DNA from: Tenacibaculum lutimaris
Lineage (GTDB): Bacteria; Bacteroidota; Bacteroidia; Flavobacteriales; Flavobacteriaceae
NCBI RefSeq assembly: GCF_003610735.1
Contig: NZ_RAQM01000007.1
Location: 62,001 to 126,000 of the forward strand
Direction of reading: 5' to 3'
DNA length: 64,000 nucleotides
Below the pieces are notes generated by a model that had not been told where the DNA came from, did no database searches, and saw nothing but the letters and a program-made list of their open reading frames with translations. Positions 1 through 9,475 of the stretch are shown piece after piece. The number at the start of each line of letters is the position of its first letter. Positions within the stretch are counted from its first letter, which is position 1. The position numbers were made by a program, and so were the translations under genes.

Positions 1-2504
1 ACCGTACACGTGGACATTTGTTTACAAAAACAAATCCAGTTCGTAACAGAAGAACTTATACACCAACGTTAGAAATTGAGAACTTTGGGTTAAATCAAGG
101 AGATTTATCCACAGTTTTTAATGCAGGTGAAATTTTAGGTATAGGTCCTAAAAGTTTAGCTGAGATTATAGATTATTTAAAATCTGTATTCTGTGAGAGC
201 ATCGGAGTTGAGTATATGTATGTACGCAACCCTGAAGAGTTAAAGTGGTGGAATGAGCGTTTAAACAAAAATGCAAACCATCCTAATTATGATGTAGAAT
301 CGAAAAAGTATATTCTTACCAAATTAAACCAAGCGTCAACTTTTGAAAGCTTCTTGCAAACAAAATATGTAGGACAAAAGCGTTTCTCTGTTGAAGGAGG
401 TGAAACATTAATTCCTGGGGTAAGTGTAGCGCTTAGAGATGCAGCTGAATTGTATGGGGTAGAAGAATGTGTGTTAGGAATGGCACACCGTGGACGTTTG
501 AATACTTTAGTAAACATCTTTAAAAAACCAATTCGCGATTTATTTAGCGAGTTTGAAGGGAAAGATTTTGAAGACCAAGATATTGATGGAGATGTGAAGT
601 ATCACTTAGGGTTAACCTTAAGTAAAGCGTATCAAGGAGGTCAAAAAATGAAAATGAATTTAGTTCCTAACCCATCTCATTTAGAAACAGTAGATGCTGT
701 TGCTGAAGGAATTGTTAGAGCTAAAATAGATAAAGATTACGAAGGAAATGAAAACAAAATCCTTCCAATCTTAGTGCACGGAGATGCTGCAATTGCAGGT
801 CAAGGAATTGTATACGAAGTTGTGCAAATGGCACAATTAAACGGATACAAAACTGGAGGTACTATTCATGTAGTAGTGAATAACCAAGTAGGATTTACTA
901 CTAACTATTTAGATGCACGTTCAAGTACGTATTGTACAGACGTTGCTAAAGTAACTTTATCACCAGTATTACATGTAAATGCCGATGATGCAGAGGCTGT
1001 TTGTCACGCAATGGAAATGGCAGTTGAATATCGTATGAAATTCAATAAAGACATTTTTATTGATTTATTAGGATATCGTAAGTACGGTCATAACGAAGGA
1101 GATGAACCTCGTTTTACCCAACCTAAACTATATAAAGCAATTTCTAAGCATAAAAACGCTAGAGAAATTTATGCTAATAAATTAATAGCAGAAGGTAGTA
1201 TTACTACAGAATATCTAAAAGAGATTACTGAAGAATTTAAGGCACATTTAGAAACTGAGTTTGCTGAGTCTAAAAAGAAAGAAACAGCAAAAGTTCAAGA
1301 GTTTATGCCTGATGTATGGGAAGGGTTTGTACGCAAGCAGCTGCAAGAAATGTTACAACCTGTAGATACAACCTACTCAGTAGATGGTTTAAAAGGAATT
1401 GCAAGAGTTATTTCAAAAACACCAGAAGGACACAAGTTTGTTCGTAAAGCAGAACGTATCTTAAAAGGCCGTGAAAAAATGGTTTTTGAAGATAATTTGT
1501 TAGATTGGGGTACAGCTGAAAACTTAGCATACGGTACGTTATTAGAGGAAGGATACGATGTACGTATTTCTGGAGAAGATGTAGAAAGAGGAACGTTCTC
1601 TCACCGTCATGCAATTATGCGTGATGAAGAAACCTTAGAGCGTGTTAATTTGTTAAACACAAACCCTAAGAATAAAGGAGAGATGACTATTTACAACTCT
1701 CACTTATCAGAATACGGAGTGTTAGGTTTTGATTATGGATATGCAATGGCAGCTCCAAATACCTTAACCATTTGGGAAGCTCAGTTTGGTGATTTTGCCA
1801 ACGGAGCACAAATTATGTTCGACCAATATATCTCTTCAGCAGAAGATAAATGGAAGTTACAAAACGGATTAGTAATGTTACTACCTCACGGGTATGAAGG
1901 TCAAGGACCAGAGCATTCATCAGGTAGAATTGAACGTTTCTTACAATCATCATCAACTGATAACTGGACAATAGCAAACTGTTCTACACCAGCGAATATG
2001 TATCATATTTTGCGTCGTCAGATGAAACGTGATTTTAGAAAACCATTAATTGTTTTCACACCAAAAAGTTTATTACGTTTACCAAAAGCAGTAAATCCTA
2101 TTGAAGATTTAGCAAACGGAACTTTCCAAGAAGTGATTGATGATACTATCGATACATCAAAAGCTAAGAAAATGGTGTTTTGTACAGGTAAATTCTACTA
2201 CGATTTATTAGCAGAGCGTGAAAAATTAGGAAGAGAAGACGTTGCTTTAGTTCGTATAGAACAATTGTTCCCATTACACAATGATAAAATTAAAGAAGTA
2301 ATGGATAAGTATCCAAATGTAGAGCGTTACGTTTGGGCACAAGAAGAACCTAAAAATATGGGAGCTTGGAGTTATATGTTAGAACGTTTTGAATTAGCTA
2401 GGTTAGAATGTGCTTCAGAAGAGTATCGTTCGGCACCAGCAGCAGGTTCAAGTGCACGTTTTAGAAGACGTCATCAAGCTATTATAGATAAGGTTTTTGA
2501 TTAA
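1..2504 (+). CDS. sucA: 2-oxoglutarate dehydrogenase E1 component, 5' end outside window
   Basis: Thiamine-diphosphate E1 subunit of the 2-oxoglutarate dehydrogenase complex, which decarboxylates 2-oxoglutarate and passes the succinyl group to the E2 lipoyl domain (TCA cycle, cytoplasm). The frame is already open at the left edge (RTRGHLFTKTNPV just before and across the first possible start), so the true start lies upstream; a full E1 is about 900-940 residues and roughly 830 are present. Family features include the MAHRGRLNTL stretch, HGDAAIAGQG, GHNEGDEPR and EAQFGDFANGAQ in the transketolase-like domains. The next gene is the E2 subunit on the same strand, the usual Bacteroidota pair. Identification is firm; only the N-terminus is missing. 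Confidence 0.96.
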   Translation, partial: RTRGHLFTKTNPVRNRRTYTPTLEIENFGLNQGDLSTVFNAGEILGIGPKSLAEIIDYLKSVFCESIGVEYMYVRNPEELKWWNERLNKNANHPNYDVESKKYILTKLNQASTFESFLQTKYVGQKRFSVEGGETLIPGVSVALRDAAELYGVEECVLGMAHRGRLNTLVNIFKKPIRDLFSEFEGKDFEDQDIDGDVKYHLGLTLSKAYQGGQKMKMNLVPNPSHLETVDAVAEGIVRAKIDKDYEGNENKILPILVHGDAAIAGQGIVYEVVQMAQLNGYKTGGTIHVVVNNQVGFTTNYLDARSSTYCTDVAKVTLSPVLHVNADDAEAVCHAMEMAVEYRMKFNKDIFIDLLGYRKYGHNEGDEPRFTQPKLYKAISKHKNAREIYANKLIAEGSITTEYLKEITEEFKAHLETEFAESKKKETAKVQEFMPDVWEGFVRKQLQEMLQPVDTTYSVDGLKGIARVISKTPEGHKFVRKAERILKGREKMVFEDNLLDWGTAENLAYGTLLEEGYDVRISGEDVERGTFSHRHAIMRDEETLERVNLLNTNPKNKGEMTIYNSHLSEYGVLGFDYGYAMAAPNTLTIWEAQFGDFANGAQIMFDQYISSAEDKWKLQNGLVMLLPHGYEGQGPEHSSGRIERFLQSSSTDNWTIANCSTPANMYHILRRQMKRDFRKPLIVFTPKSLLRLPKAVNPIEDLANGTFQEVIDDTIDTSKAKKMVFCTGKFYYDLLAEREKLGREDVALVRIEQLFPLHNDKIKEVMDKYPNVERYVWAQEEPKNMGAWSYMLERFELARLECASEEYRSAPAAGSSARFRRRHQAIIDKVFD

Positions 2505-2513
2505 AAAATAAAT

Positions 2514-2576
2514 GCGTTAGGGATTGAAGCAAGCTACCGTGTAGCGCGAAAAGCCCGACCCGATAGGGAAACGCCC
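2514..2576 (+). ncRNA. structured RNA element between sucA and odhB (Flavo-1-like)
   Basis: The sequence folds into a compact three-stem element: outer stem GCGUU (2514-2518) with AACGC (2570-2574), hairpin GCUAC (2533-2537) with GUAGC (2541-2545) around a 3-nt loop, and hairpin CCC (2559-2561) GAUA GGG (2566-2568). It is clearly richer in G and C than its surroundings. The layout (GCGUUAGGGAUUGAAGC, then AGCCCGACCCGAUAGGGAA, then CGCCC) resembles a small RNA element that I remember as repeated in flavobacterial genomes, probably the Flavo-1 motif; that name is from memory. It could act as a processing or attenuation element inside the sucA-odhB transcript or be transcribed on its own. Confidence 0.6.
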
Positions 2577-2621
2577 AAATAAAAGAAATAAAATAATTCA
2601 GATATATAAAATTTAGAACTG

Positions 2622-3830
2622 ATGGTTTTAGAAATGAAAGTTCCTTCTCCGGGGGAATCAATTACAGAAGTAGAAATCGCAACTTGGTTAGTTGAAGATG
2701 GTGATTACGTTGAGAAAGATCAACCAATTGCCGAAGTAGATTCTGACAAAGCAACGTTAGAATTGCCTGCGGAAGAAAGCGGAATAATCACTTTAAAAGC
2801 TGAAGAAGGTGATGCAGTAGCAGTAGGAGCTGTAGTTTGTCATATTGATATGAGTGCTGCAAAACCTGATGGAGCAGCAGCACCAAAAGCAGAGACACCA
2901 AAAGCTGAAGAGAAAAAAGAGGCGCCAAAAGCTGAGCCTGCTAAAGAAACGTATGCTACAGGTACAGCATCTCCAGCAGCTAAGAAAGTTTTAGCTGAAA
3001 AAGGAATGAGTGCAGCTGACGTTAAAGGAACTGGTAAAGATGGTCGTGTAACAAAAGAAGATGCTGTAAAGGCAGTTCCATCAATGGGAACTCCAGGTAC
3101 AGGTGCACGTACTAGTGAGCGTAAGAAATTATCTATGTTACGTCGTAAGGTTGCTGAGCGTTTAGTTTCTGTAAAGAATGAAACAGCAATGTTAACTACG
3201 TTTAACGAAGTAAACATGCAACCAATATTCGACTTACGTAACGAGTATAAAGAAGAGTTTAAAGCGAAACACGGAGTAGGTTTAGGGTTTATGTCATTCT
3301 TTACCTTAGCAGTTGTAAGAGCTTTAAAAATGTATCCAGATGTAAACTCTATGATAGATGGAGATTACAAAATAAGTCACGATTTCCAAGATATTTCTAT
3401 TGCAGTATCAGGACCTAAAGGATTAATGGTACCTGTAATTAGAAACGCAGAAAACTTAACGTTTAGAGGTGTTGAAAGTGAAGTAAAGCGTTTAGCATTA
3501 CGTGCACGTGATGGACAAATCACAGTGGATGAAATGACAGGTGGTACTTTTACAATCACTAACGGTGGTGTATTTGGTTCTATGTTATCTACACCAATTA
3601 TCAACCCTCCACAAAGTGGAATTTTAGGGATGCATAACATTGTAAATCGTCCAATGGCGGTGAATGGAGAGGTAGTTATTCAGCCAATTATGTATGTAGC
3701 ATTATCATATGACCACAGAATTATTGATGGTCGTGAGTCTGTTGGGTTCTTAGTAGCTGTTAAGGAAGCCTTAGAAAATCCAGTAGAATTGTTAATGGAT
3801 AACAATCCTACTAAAGCATTAGAAATGTAG
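2622..3830 (+). CDS. odhB: dihydrolipoyllysine succinyltransferase (E2 of 2-oxoglutarate dehydrogenase)
   Basis: E2 core of the 2-oxoglutarate dehydrogenase complex; it moves the succinyl group from its lipoyl arm to CoA. The order of domains is visible: N-terminal lipoyl domain with the lipoylated lysine in DSDKATLE (about K43), an Ala/Pro/Lys/Glu-rich flexible linker (about residues 85-112), a peripheral subunit-binding domain (about 115-152, [13 protein letters not shown]) and the catalytic acyltransferase domain ending with the DHRIIDGRE motif (His about 365, Asp about 369). Length 402 fits the family. It follows sucA after a 117-nt spacer that holds the structured RNA element, and a strong terminator follows. 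The E3 gene is not in the window. Confidence 0.96.
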   Translation: MVLEMKVPSPGESITEVEIATWLVEDGDYVEKDQPIAEVDSDKATLELPAEESGIITLKAEEGDAVAVGAVVCHIDMSAAKPDGAAAPKAETPKAEEKKEAPKAEPAKETYATGTASPAAKKVLAEKGMSAADVKGTGKDGRVTKEDAVKAVPSMGTPGTGARTSERKKLSMLRRKVAERLVSVKNETAMLTTFNEVNMQPIFDLRNEYKEEFKAKHGVGLGFMSFFTLAVVRALKMYPDVNSMIDGDYKISHDFQDISIAVSGPKGLMVPVIRNAENLTFRGVESEVKRLALRARDGQITVDEMTGGTFTITNGGVFGSMLSTPIINPPQSGILGMHNIVNRPMAVNGEVVIQPIMYVALSYDHRIIDGRESVGFLVAVKEALENPVELLMDNNPTKALEM

Positions 3831-3856
3831 TCGAAAATTTCGACTTATAAATATCT

Positions 3857-3887
3857 AAATCCCGCACAGATAGTGCGGGATTTTTTT
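3857..3887 (+). terminator. rho-independent terminator after odhB
   Basis: A perfect stem AAATCCCGCAC / GTGCGGGATTT with a short AGATA loop is followed by seven Ts. It ends the sucA-odhB transcription unit. A short perfect palindrome (3830-3844, centred on AAATTT) sits just before it at the stop codon. Confidence 0.92.
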
Positions 3888-3950
3888 ATTTAGTTTTGAT
3901 TCTAGATGATAAATAATTATATTAGTTGAAATGCTTTTTAATTGCTTGAA

Positions 3951-4618
3951 ATGAAAAATATTGTATTTATAATTTGTTTGCTCATAGCTTCTTTTAACAC
4001 CTACTCTCAACAAGTTGAATTTGAAAATGAATTTGGACAAGAAAATGTAAAAATTTTAAACTCACTTCTAAAAGATTTTGAAACCAATACGTTAAAAAAG
4101 GAATATCCGAATGTTGCATTAGAAAATGCTTATAAAGAGTTTCTAGAAGCTATTGTGGAAGAAAATTATTCGGTTCTAGAAAAAAGTAGAGGTAGTTTTA
4201 AAGAAAATAACTTTAAGCTACATATATATATTGTGTTCCAGATTCTGCTTGGATTGAAAAAAGGCTGCCTTCTTCAGAAAAAAAAGGATTTTTAATAAAA
4301 GAAAGGTATAAATACTTAACAACAAATAATACGACTGGATATACAGAATCAACCATATTTTGCTGTGATAATAAGGATAAAACACTTGAGCTCTTGAAAA
4401 AGGAAAGAGTTCAGGTACATCTTTCAGGATTGTATATAAAGGCTTTAAAAAAGATATCTAACAAATCAGAATTTATTAAAAACTATCTTCACTACATCCA
4501 AATTACTGCTGATCCTATTCATCCTAATACAATGTCAAATTATATTCTCATGAATGATATTGATGTAAACGATTATTTTGTGAAAAGGATATTATTTATA
4601 AATAATGTTTATAGATAA
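3951..4618 (+). pseudogene. secreted hypothetical protein, frameshifted at an AT repeat
   Basis: From ATG 3951 the frame starts with a signal peptide (MKNIVFIICLLIASFNTYSQ) and runs as a hydrophilic helical protein until it leaves frame at the dinucleotide run (AT)5 at 4222-4231. Read through, the first frame gives 24 odd residues and a stop at 4295, while the downstream frame continues without a stop (CVPDSAWIEKRL... to the stop at 4618). Removing a single AT unit gives HIYCVPD and one frame of about 221 codons. I do not recognise the family. It could be a true pseudogene, a slippage-controlled gene or a sequencing error. ATG 3951 was preferred to an upstream TTG because it places the signal peptide at the N-terminus. 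Confidence 0.7.
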
Positions 4619-4680
4619 GACGGGGTTTTTATTTTGATTTAATTTTTTAGTAACTTTAGTATCTATAAAATCAGGTGATT

Positions 4681-5127
4681 ATGAAAGTCATTAAAGAAGG
4701 ATTTACCGTTTATCATAATTTTCCTATAAAGGTATTGTCTAATGAAGTTTTTAAGGCTATTACCAATCCTCAAGACTTGGTGCATTGGTGGCCGCTTAAG
4801 TGTACCGGTATACCTAAACTAGGAGCTGAATATAATTTCTTTTTTGGAGAACCTTATAATTGGTATGGTGAAGTAGTAAAATATGAAGAACATTCTTCTT
4901 TTTACATAAAAATGACAAAGTCTGATAAAGATTGGAGTCCTACAACGTTTGGTTTTAACTTGTATGAAAAGGATGATGGAATCACTTGGGTACACTTTTT
5001 TCACACTGGTTGGATAGAAGAGAATGATCATTTTAAACACTCTTCGTATTGTTGGGCATTGTTGCTAAATGGACTTAAAAATTACGTTGAAAAAGGAATC
5101 ATTATACCTTTTGAAGATAGAAATTAA
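4681..5127 (+). CDS. SRPBCC/AHSA1-like START-fold protein
   Basis: A 148-residue protein of the SRPBCC (START/Bet v1-like) superfamily, close to the AHSA1 group, judged from the layout: an early strand with a PIKVLSNEVFKAITNP segment, the VHWWPL tryptophan motif at about residue 40, repeated beta strands ending in WVHFFHTGW, and a long C-terminal helix (ALLLNGLKNYVEKG). Such proteins bind hydrophobic ligands in a cavity; no specific function can be assigned. It is followed 14 nt later by a glyoxalase-fold gene, likely co-transcribed. Start is the ATG at 4681; an upstream ATT in frame is not needed. Confidence 0.78.
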   Translation: MKVIKEGFTVYHNFPIKVLSNEVFKAITNPQDLVHWWPLKCTGIPKLGAEYNFFFGEPYNWYGEVVKYEEHSSFYIKMTKSDKDWSPTTFGFNLYEKDDGITWVHFFHTGWIEENDHFKHSSYCWALLLNGLKNYVEKGIIIPFEDRN

Positions 5128-5141
5128 AAAAGATATATAAT

Positions 5142-5513
5142 ATGAAACTAGGGGCGTTTTCAATTAGTTTATCGGTGAAGGATATTGATAAATCGAAAGA
5201 GTTTTATGAAATGTTAGGGTTTACAGTTTTTGCAGGTCAAATAGAAAAGAATTATTTGATTATGAAAAATGGGAATTCGTTAATTGGTTTGTTTCAAGGT
5301 ATGTTTGAAAATAATATTCTTACGTTTAATCCAGGGTGGGATGAAAGCGCAAACAAGTTAGATGATTTTGATGATGTAAGAAGTATTCAGCAACATTTAA
5401 AAGAAAATCACATCAAATTGAAAAGAGAAGTTGACGAAAGCACTTCAGGTCCCGCAAGTATTATATTCTTTGACCCTGATGGAAATACCATTTTAATAGA
5501 TCAACATGTGTAA
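5142..5513 (+). CDS. VOC/glyoxalase superfamily protein
   Basis: A 123-residue single-module protein of the vicinal oxygen chelate superfamily. The N-terminal beta-alpha-beta unit (ISLSVKDIDKSKEFYEMLGF) and the closing FFDPDGNTILID strand are typical of glyoxalase/bleomycin-resistance-like proteins. The substrate is unknown. It forms a two-gene unit with the upstream SRPBCC protein, a pairing common in small stress or detoxification loci of Bacteroidota, and is followed by a bidirectional terminator. Confidence 0.85.
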   Translation: MKLGAFSISLSVKDIDKSKEFYEMLGFTVFAGQIEKNYLIMKNGNSLIGLFQGMFENNILTFNPGWDESANKLDDFDDVRSIQQHLKENHIKLKREVDESTSGPASIIFFDPDGNTILIDQHV

Positions 5514-5516
5514 AAT

Positions 5517-5553
5517 AAAAAGCGGAAAACTTATATAAGTTTTTCCGCTTTTT
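5517..5553. terminator. bidirectional terminator between convergent genes
   Basis: Stem AAGCGGAAAACTT / AAGTTTTTCCGCTT (one-base bulge, ATAT loop) flanked by A and T runs on both sides, so it can serve the glyoxalase-fold gene on the plus strand and the SUF operon with its small membrane-protein gene on the minus strand. Confidence 0.85.
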
Positions 5554-5571
5554 ATTTTATTGTTATAACTT

Positions 5572-5775
5572 CTACTTCTTACCCCAAAAAGAACTAAAGG
5601 CAATAGCTACTATACCAATAATTATGGTAATATATGAGCCAGTATTGTCTTGTACTTTTAATAAATCCACATCTCCTACAGAAAGTTGAGTTTCTGGTTG
5701 TATAAGAGTATAAACTCCATAAGCTAAAATTACGATGCCAGCAATTAATACTATTGATTTAAAGTTTTTACCCAT
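5572..5775 (-). CDS. small two-helix membrane protein
   Basis: 67 residues: a short basic N-terminus, a first membrane helix (about 7-24), a polar loop with QPETQLSVGDVDLLKVQDN, and a second helix (about 47-62) ending in a basic FWGKK tail. It resembles the small DUF3185-type membrane proteins, but the match is weak. It lies 36 nt downstream of sufD on the same strand, at the place where sufS often sits in flavobacterial SUF operons, so it may be co-transcribed. No function can be given. Confidence 0.7.
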   Translation of the reverse strand: MGKNFKSIVLIAGIVILAYGVYTLIQPETQLSVGDVDLLKVQDNTGSYITIIIGIVAIAFSSFWGKK

Positions 5776-5811
5776 AATTAATTGTTTTTCATAAAGATAT
5801 GAAAAAACAAC

Positions 5812-7125
5812 TTATAGTTCAAAACCAATATTAACGCCTAATTTATTAGCAATTAATTGGGTAATTCTTTTTTTAACTTCAGGTATTTTAACACTTTCTA
5901 AAACAGTGTTGGCAAAAGCATACATTAATAAAGCGTTCGCTTCCTTTTTAGGAATTCCTCTTTGTTGCATATAGAATAATGCTTGGTCGTCTAATTGACC
6001 AATAGTACAACCATGTGAACACTTAACATCATCAGCAAAAATTTCTAACTGTGGTTTAGCATTTATGGTAGCTTTATCACTAATTAATATATTGTTGTTT
6101 TGTTGATAAGCATTGGTTTTTTGAGCTTCCTTTTCAACAATAACTTTTCCGTTAAACACTCCAGTAGAGCGATCTCCGTAAATACCTTTATAGTCTTGGT
6201 GGCTCTCACAATTAGGTTCAATATGATTAACCAAAGTATGATGATCTACATGTTGCTTACCTTCAATAATGGTAATTCCTTTCAAAATTGAGTTGATATG
6301 CTCTCCTTTTTGATAGAAATTTAAATTATTACGAGTAATATTTCCACCGAAAGAGAAGGTGTGTACAGAACAGGTACTCTCTTTTTGTTGCTCAATGTAA
6401 GTGTTGTCTACTAAAGAAGCATTTTCATTGTCGTTTTGAATCTTATAATAGTCTACTGTAGCATGTGTATCTGTAAAAATTTCAGTTACAGAATTCGTTA
6501 AAACAGCATTACTATTAAGATTTTGATGACGTTCTATAATTTGAACATGTGCATTTTTTTCAACAACAATTAAGTTACGAGGTTGTAACATTGCTGCATT
6601 TTCTTTTCCTGTATTAAAGTTGATAATTTGAATAGGTTTTTCAACTTCAACATTTTTAGGAATGTGAATAAAAGCACCTTCGGAAGCAAATGCAGTGTTT
6701 AAAGAAGTTAAATTATCTTGCTTAGCTATTTTATTAAAATACTTCTCTATTACGGGTTTGTATTTGTCTTTTGAAAAAGCAGCTGATAATAAACAAACAT
6801 CTTTTCCATCATGAGTAGTACTTGATAAGAAAGAACTGTATTTACCATCTACAAAAACAATTTTGTAGCTGTCTATTTCATGAATAAAATACTTCTTTAC
6901 ATCTGCTAATTCTATTGCGGCTTCACGATCAGGAAATATGCTGTAATCTTCTTTTAAAATTGAATTTAAAGAAGTGTATTTCCAAGCTTCTAACTTTTTA
7001 GTAGGAAACCCTAACTTTTCAAAGTTCTGTAGTGCTTTTGTTCTAATTTCGTGTAAATCAGAGTTGATGTTTATACCGTTTTCAAAAGCTACGTATGATG
7101 ATAATATTTTTTCTTTTAACTCCAT
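5812..7125 (-). CDS. sufD: Fe-S cluster assembly protein SufD
   Basis: SufD partners SufB and SufC in the SufBC2D scaffold that builds iron-sulfur clusters in the cytoplasm. The 437-residue protein has the expected helical N-terminus and the parallel beta-helix core, with the C-terminal block EIFADDVKCSHGCTIGQLDD and the QRGIPKKEA segment that are characteristic of SufB/SufD. It follows sufC with a 42-nt gap in the order iscA-type, sufB, sufC, sufD. The cysteine desulfurase SufS and SufE genes that commonly follow in flavobacteria are absent here. Confidence 0.95.
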   Translation of the reverse strand: MELKEKILSSYVAFENGININSDLHEIRTKALQNFEKLGFPTKKLEAWKYTSLNSILKEDYSIFPDREAAIELADVKKYFIHEIDSYKIVFVDGKYSSFLSSTTHDGKDVCLLSAAFSKDKYKPVIEKYFNKIAKQDNLTSLNTAFASEGAFIHIPKNVEVEKPIQIINFNTGKENAAMLQPRNLIVVEKNAHVQIIERHQNLNSNAVLTNSVTEIFTDTHATVDYYKIQNDNENASLVDNTYIEQQKESTCSVHTFSFGGNITRNNLNFYQKGEHINSILKGITIIEGKQHVDHHTLVNHIEPNCESHQDYKGIYGDRSTGVFNGKVIVEKEAQKTNAYQQNNNILISDKATINAKPQLEIFADDVKCSHGCTIGQLDDQALFYMQQRGIPKKEANALLMYAFANTVLESVKIPEVKKRITQLIANKLGVNIGFEL

Positions 7126-7167
7126 TGTTTCTTACTGTCATTACATCCTAGCGGTAATTAAAATTAA

Positions 7168-7917
7168 TTACGCTAATTCGTTTTTAATCCAATCGTATCC
7201 TTTTTCTTCAAGTTCTAAAGCAAGAGAAGCATCTCCTGTTTTAACGATTTTTCCATCGTGTAAAACGTGTACATAGTCAGGAACGATATAATCTAATAAA
7301 CGTTGGTAGTGTGTAATAACTACTACTGCGTTGTCTTTAGATTTTAATTTATTAACTCCATTAGCAACAATACGTAGTGCGTCGATATCTAAACCAGAAT
7401 CTGTTTCATCTAAAATAGCTAGTTTAGGCTCTAACATTGCCATTTGAAAAATCTCATTACGTTTTTTTTCACCTCCAGAAAAACCTTCGTTTAATGAACG
7501 AGATAAGAACTTACGATCGATTTCTAACAATTCTGACTTTTCACGAATCTTTTTTAACATGTCTTTAGCAGGCATTTCTTCTAAACCTTTTGCTTTACGA
7601 GATTCGTTAATAGCAGTTTTGATAAAATTCGTAACAGTTACTCCAGGAATTTCTACAGGATACTGGAATGATAAAAATACACCTGCATGTGCTCTTTCTT
7701 CAGGAGCTAATTCGCTAATATCTACGCCTTCTAATTCAATAGAACCAGAAGTCATTTCGTAAGTTTCATTACCAGCAATTACAGATGATAAGGTACTTTT
7801 ACCAGCACCGTTAGGTCCCATAATTGCATGAACCTCTCCTGCTTTTACTTCTAAGTTAATCCCTTTAAGAATATCTTTACCTTCTACTTGTGCGTGTAAG
7901 TTTTCTATTTTTAACAT
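7168..7917 (-). CDS. sufC: Fe-S cluster assembly ATPase SufC
   Basis: ABC-type ATPase of the SufBC2D complex. Visible motifs: Walker A GPNGAGKST (residues 34-42), signature FSGGE (146-150, the SufC variant followed by KKRNE), Walker B LAILDETDSGLD (167-178) and the switch histidine in VVVITHYQRLL. The 249-residue length is typical. It sits between sufB and sufD and is a soluble ATPase rather than part of a transporter. Confidence 0.97.
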   Translation of the reverse strand: MLKIENLHAQVEGKDILKGINLEVKAGEVHAIMGPNGAGKSTLSSVIAGNETYEMTSGSIELEGVDISELAPEERAHAGVFLSFQYPVEIPGVTVTNFIKTAINESRKAKGLEEMPAKDMLKKIREKSELLEIDRKFLSRSLNEGFSGGEKKRNEIFQMAMLEPKLAILDETDSGLDIDALRIVANGVNKLKSKDNAVVVITHYQRLLDYIVPDYVHVLHDGKIVKTGDASLALELEEKGYDWIKNELA

Positions 7918-7993
7918 GTTTCTATGTCATTTCGCTTTTTTATCAAAAAGCATTTTTATTATTTTGAAGTTTTCAAATTAACAGATACGTTAA

Positions 7994-9442
7994 TTATCCA
8001 ACACTTCCTTCTAAACTAATTTCTAATAATTTTTGAGCTTCTACAGCAAACTCCATTGGTAACTTATTTAGTACTTCTTTACTAAATCCATTTACAATTA
8101 ATGCAATGGCTTTCTCGGTATCAATACCACGTTGGTTACAATAGAATAATTGGTCTTCACCAATTTTACTAGTGGTAGCTTCGTGTTCTATTTGAGCCGA
8201 TTTATTTTTTACTTCAATGTAAGGGAAGGTGTGAGCACCACACTCATTACCCATTAATAAAGAATCACATTGCGAGAAGTTACGTGCGTTTTCTGCTCTA
8301 GAATTAATCTGAACTAATCCGCGGTAACTATTTTGTGATTTTCCAGCAGAAATTCCCTTAGAAATAATAGTTGATTTTGTGTTTTTTCCTAAGTGAATCA
8401 TCTTGGTACCTGTATCTGCTTGCTGGTGGTTATTGGTAACTGCAATTGAGTAAAATTCACCAACAGAATTGTTTCCTTTTAAAATACAACTAGGATATTT
8501 CCATGTAATTGCTGATCCTGTTTCAACCTGAGTCCAAGAAATTTTAGCATTGGTTTCACACAAGCCTCTTTTAGTTACAAAGTTGAAAACACCACCTTTT
8601 CCTTCTGAATCACCAGGAAACCAGTTTTGAACTGTTGAATATTTTATTTCAGCATCGTCTAAAGCAATAAGCTCAACAACTGCTGCGTGTAATTGATTTT
8701 CGTCACGTTGTGGAGCGGTACATCCTTCTAAATACGAAACATAACTACTTTCGTCAGCAACAACTAAAGTACGCTCAAATTGCCCTGTTCCTCCTTCGTT
8801 AATACGGAAGTAAGTTGATAGTTCCATAGGACAACGAACCCCTTTTGGAATATAACAGAAAGATCCGTCAGAGAATACTGCTGAGTTTAATGCAGCATAA
8901 AAGTTGTCTGTTGGTGGTACAACTGACCCAATATATTTTTTTACTAATTCTGGATGCTCTTGAATCGCTTCAGAAATAGGCATAAAAATAATTCCTTTTT
9001 CAGCAAGTGTTTCTTTAAAAGTAGTAGCTACAGAAACAGAATCCATTACAATATCAACTGCTACGTTAGCTAATTTTTTTTGTTCCTCTAAAGAAATTCC
9101 TAATTTTTCAAAAGTGGCTAGTAAATCAGGGTCAACCTCATCTAAGCTGTTTAATTTAGGTTTCTTTTTAGGTGCTGAGTAGTAAGAAATATCTTGAAAA
9201 CTCGGTTTTTTATAGGTAACATTAGCCCACTCTGGTTCTTCCATTTGTTCCCAAATTCTAAAAGCTTCTAAACGCCATTCAGTCATCCATTCTGGCTCGT
9301 TCTTCTTTTTAGAAATGGCACGAACGACATCCTCGTTTATCCCATTAGGAAACTTTTCACTTTCAATATCAGTATAAAAACCGTACTCGTATTCTTTGGT
9401 TTTTAATTCTTCTCTTAAATCGTCCTCGGTGTATTTACTCAT
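7994..9442 (-). CDS. sufB: Fe-S cluster assembly protein SufB
   Basis: Core scaffold subunit of SufBC2D. The 482-residue protein carries hallmark segments: [15 protein letters not shown] near the N-terminus, [60 protein letters not shown] (with the conserved Cys proposed to take sulfur), and [22 protein letters not shown] at the end. It follows the A-type carrier gene after 33 nt and precedes sufC, so the four genes form one operon. Confidence 0.97.
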   Translation of the reverse strand: MSKYTEDDLREELKTKEYEYGFYTDIESEKFPNGINEDVVRAISKKKNEPEWMTEWRLEAFRIWEQMEEPEWANVTYKKPSFQDISYYSAPKKKPKLNSLDEVDPDLLATFEKLGISLEEQKKLANVAVDIVMDSVSVATTFKETLAEKGIIFMPISEAIQEHPELVKKYIGSVVPPTDNFYAALNSAVFSDGSFCYIPKGVRCPMELSTYFRINEGGTGQFERTLVVADESSYVSYLEGCTAPQRDENQLHAAVVELIALDDAEIKYSTVQNWFPGDSEGKGGVFNFVTKRGLCETNAKISWTQVETGSAITWKYPSCILKGNNSVGEFYSIAVTNNHQQADTGTKMIHLGKNTKSTIISKGISAGKSQNSYRGLVQINSRAENARNFSQCDSLLMGNECGAHTFPYIEVKNKSAQIEHEATTSKIGEDQLFYCNQRGIDTEKAIALIVNGFSKEVLNKLPMEFAVEAQKLLEISLEGSVG

Positions 9443-9475
9443 CAGTTTTTTTGTATTCTTTTTGATGTATAGGTT

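Noticed and set aside
2840..3217. 125-codon open frame antisense to odhB
   Set aside because: It lies across the conserved E2 linker and subunit-binding domain and has the skewed Ser/Ala/Phe composition of a frame shadow.
3830..3844. Palindrome GTCGAAA-T-TTTCGAC-like at the odhB stop codon
   Set aside because: Perfect but short and not linked to any promoter; the real terminator follows at 3857-3887.
4394..4618. Separate small gene
   Set aside because: It is better explained as the downstream half of the frameshifted gene that starts at 3951, since the frame is open back to the AT repeat.
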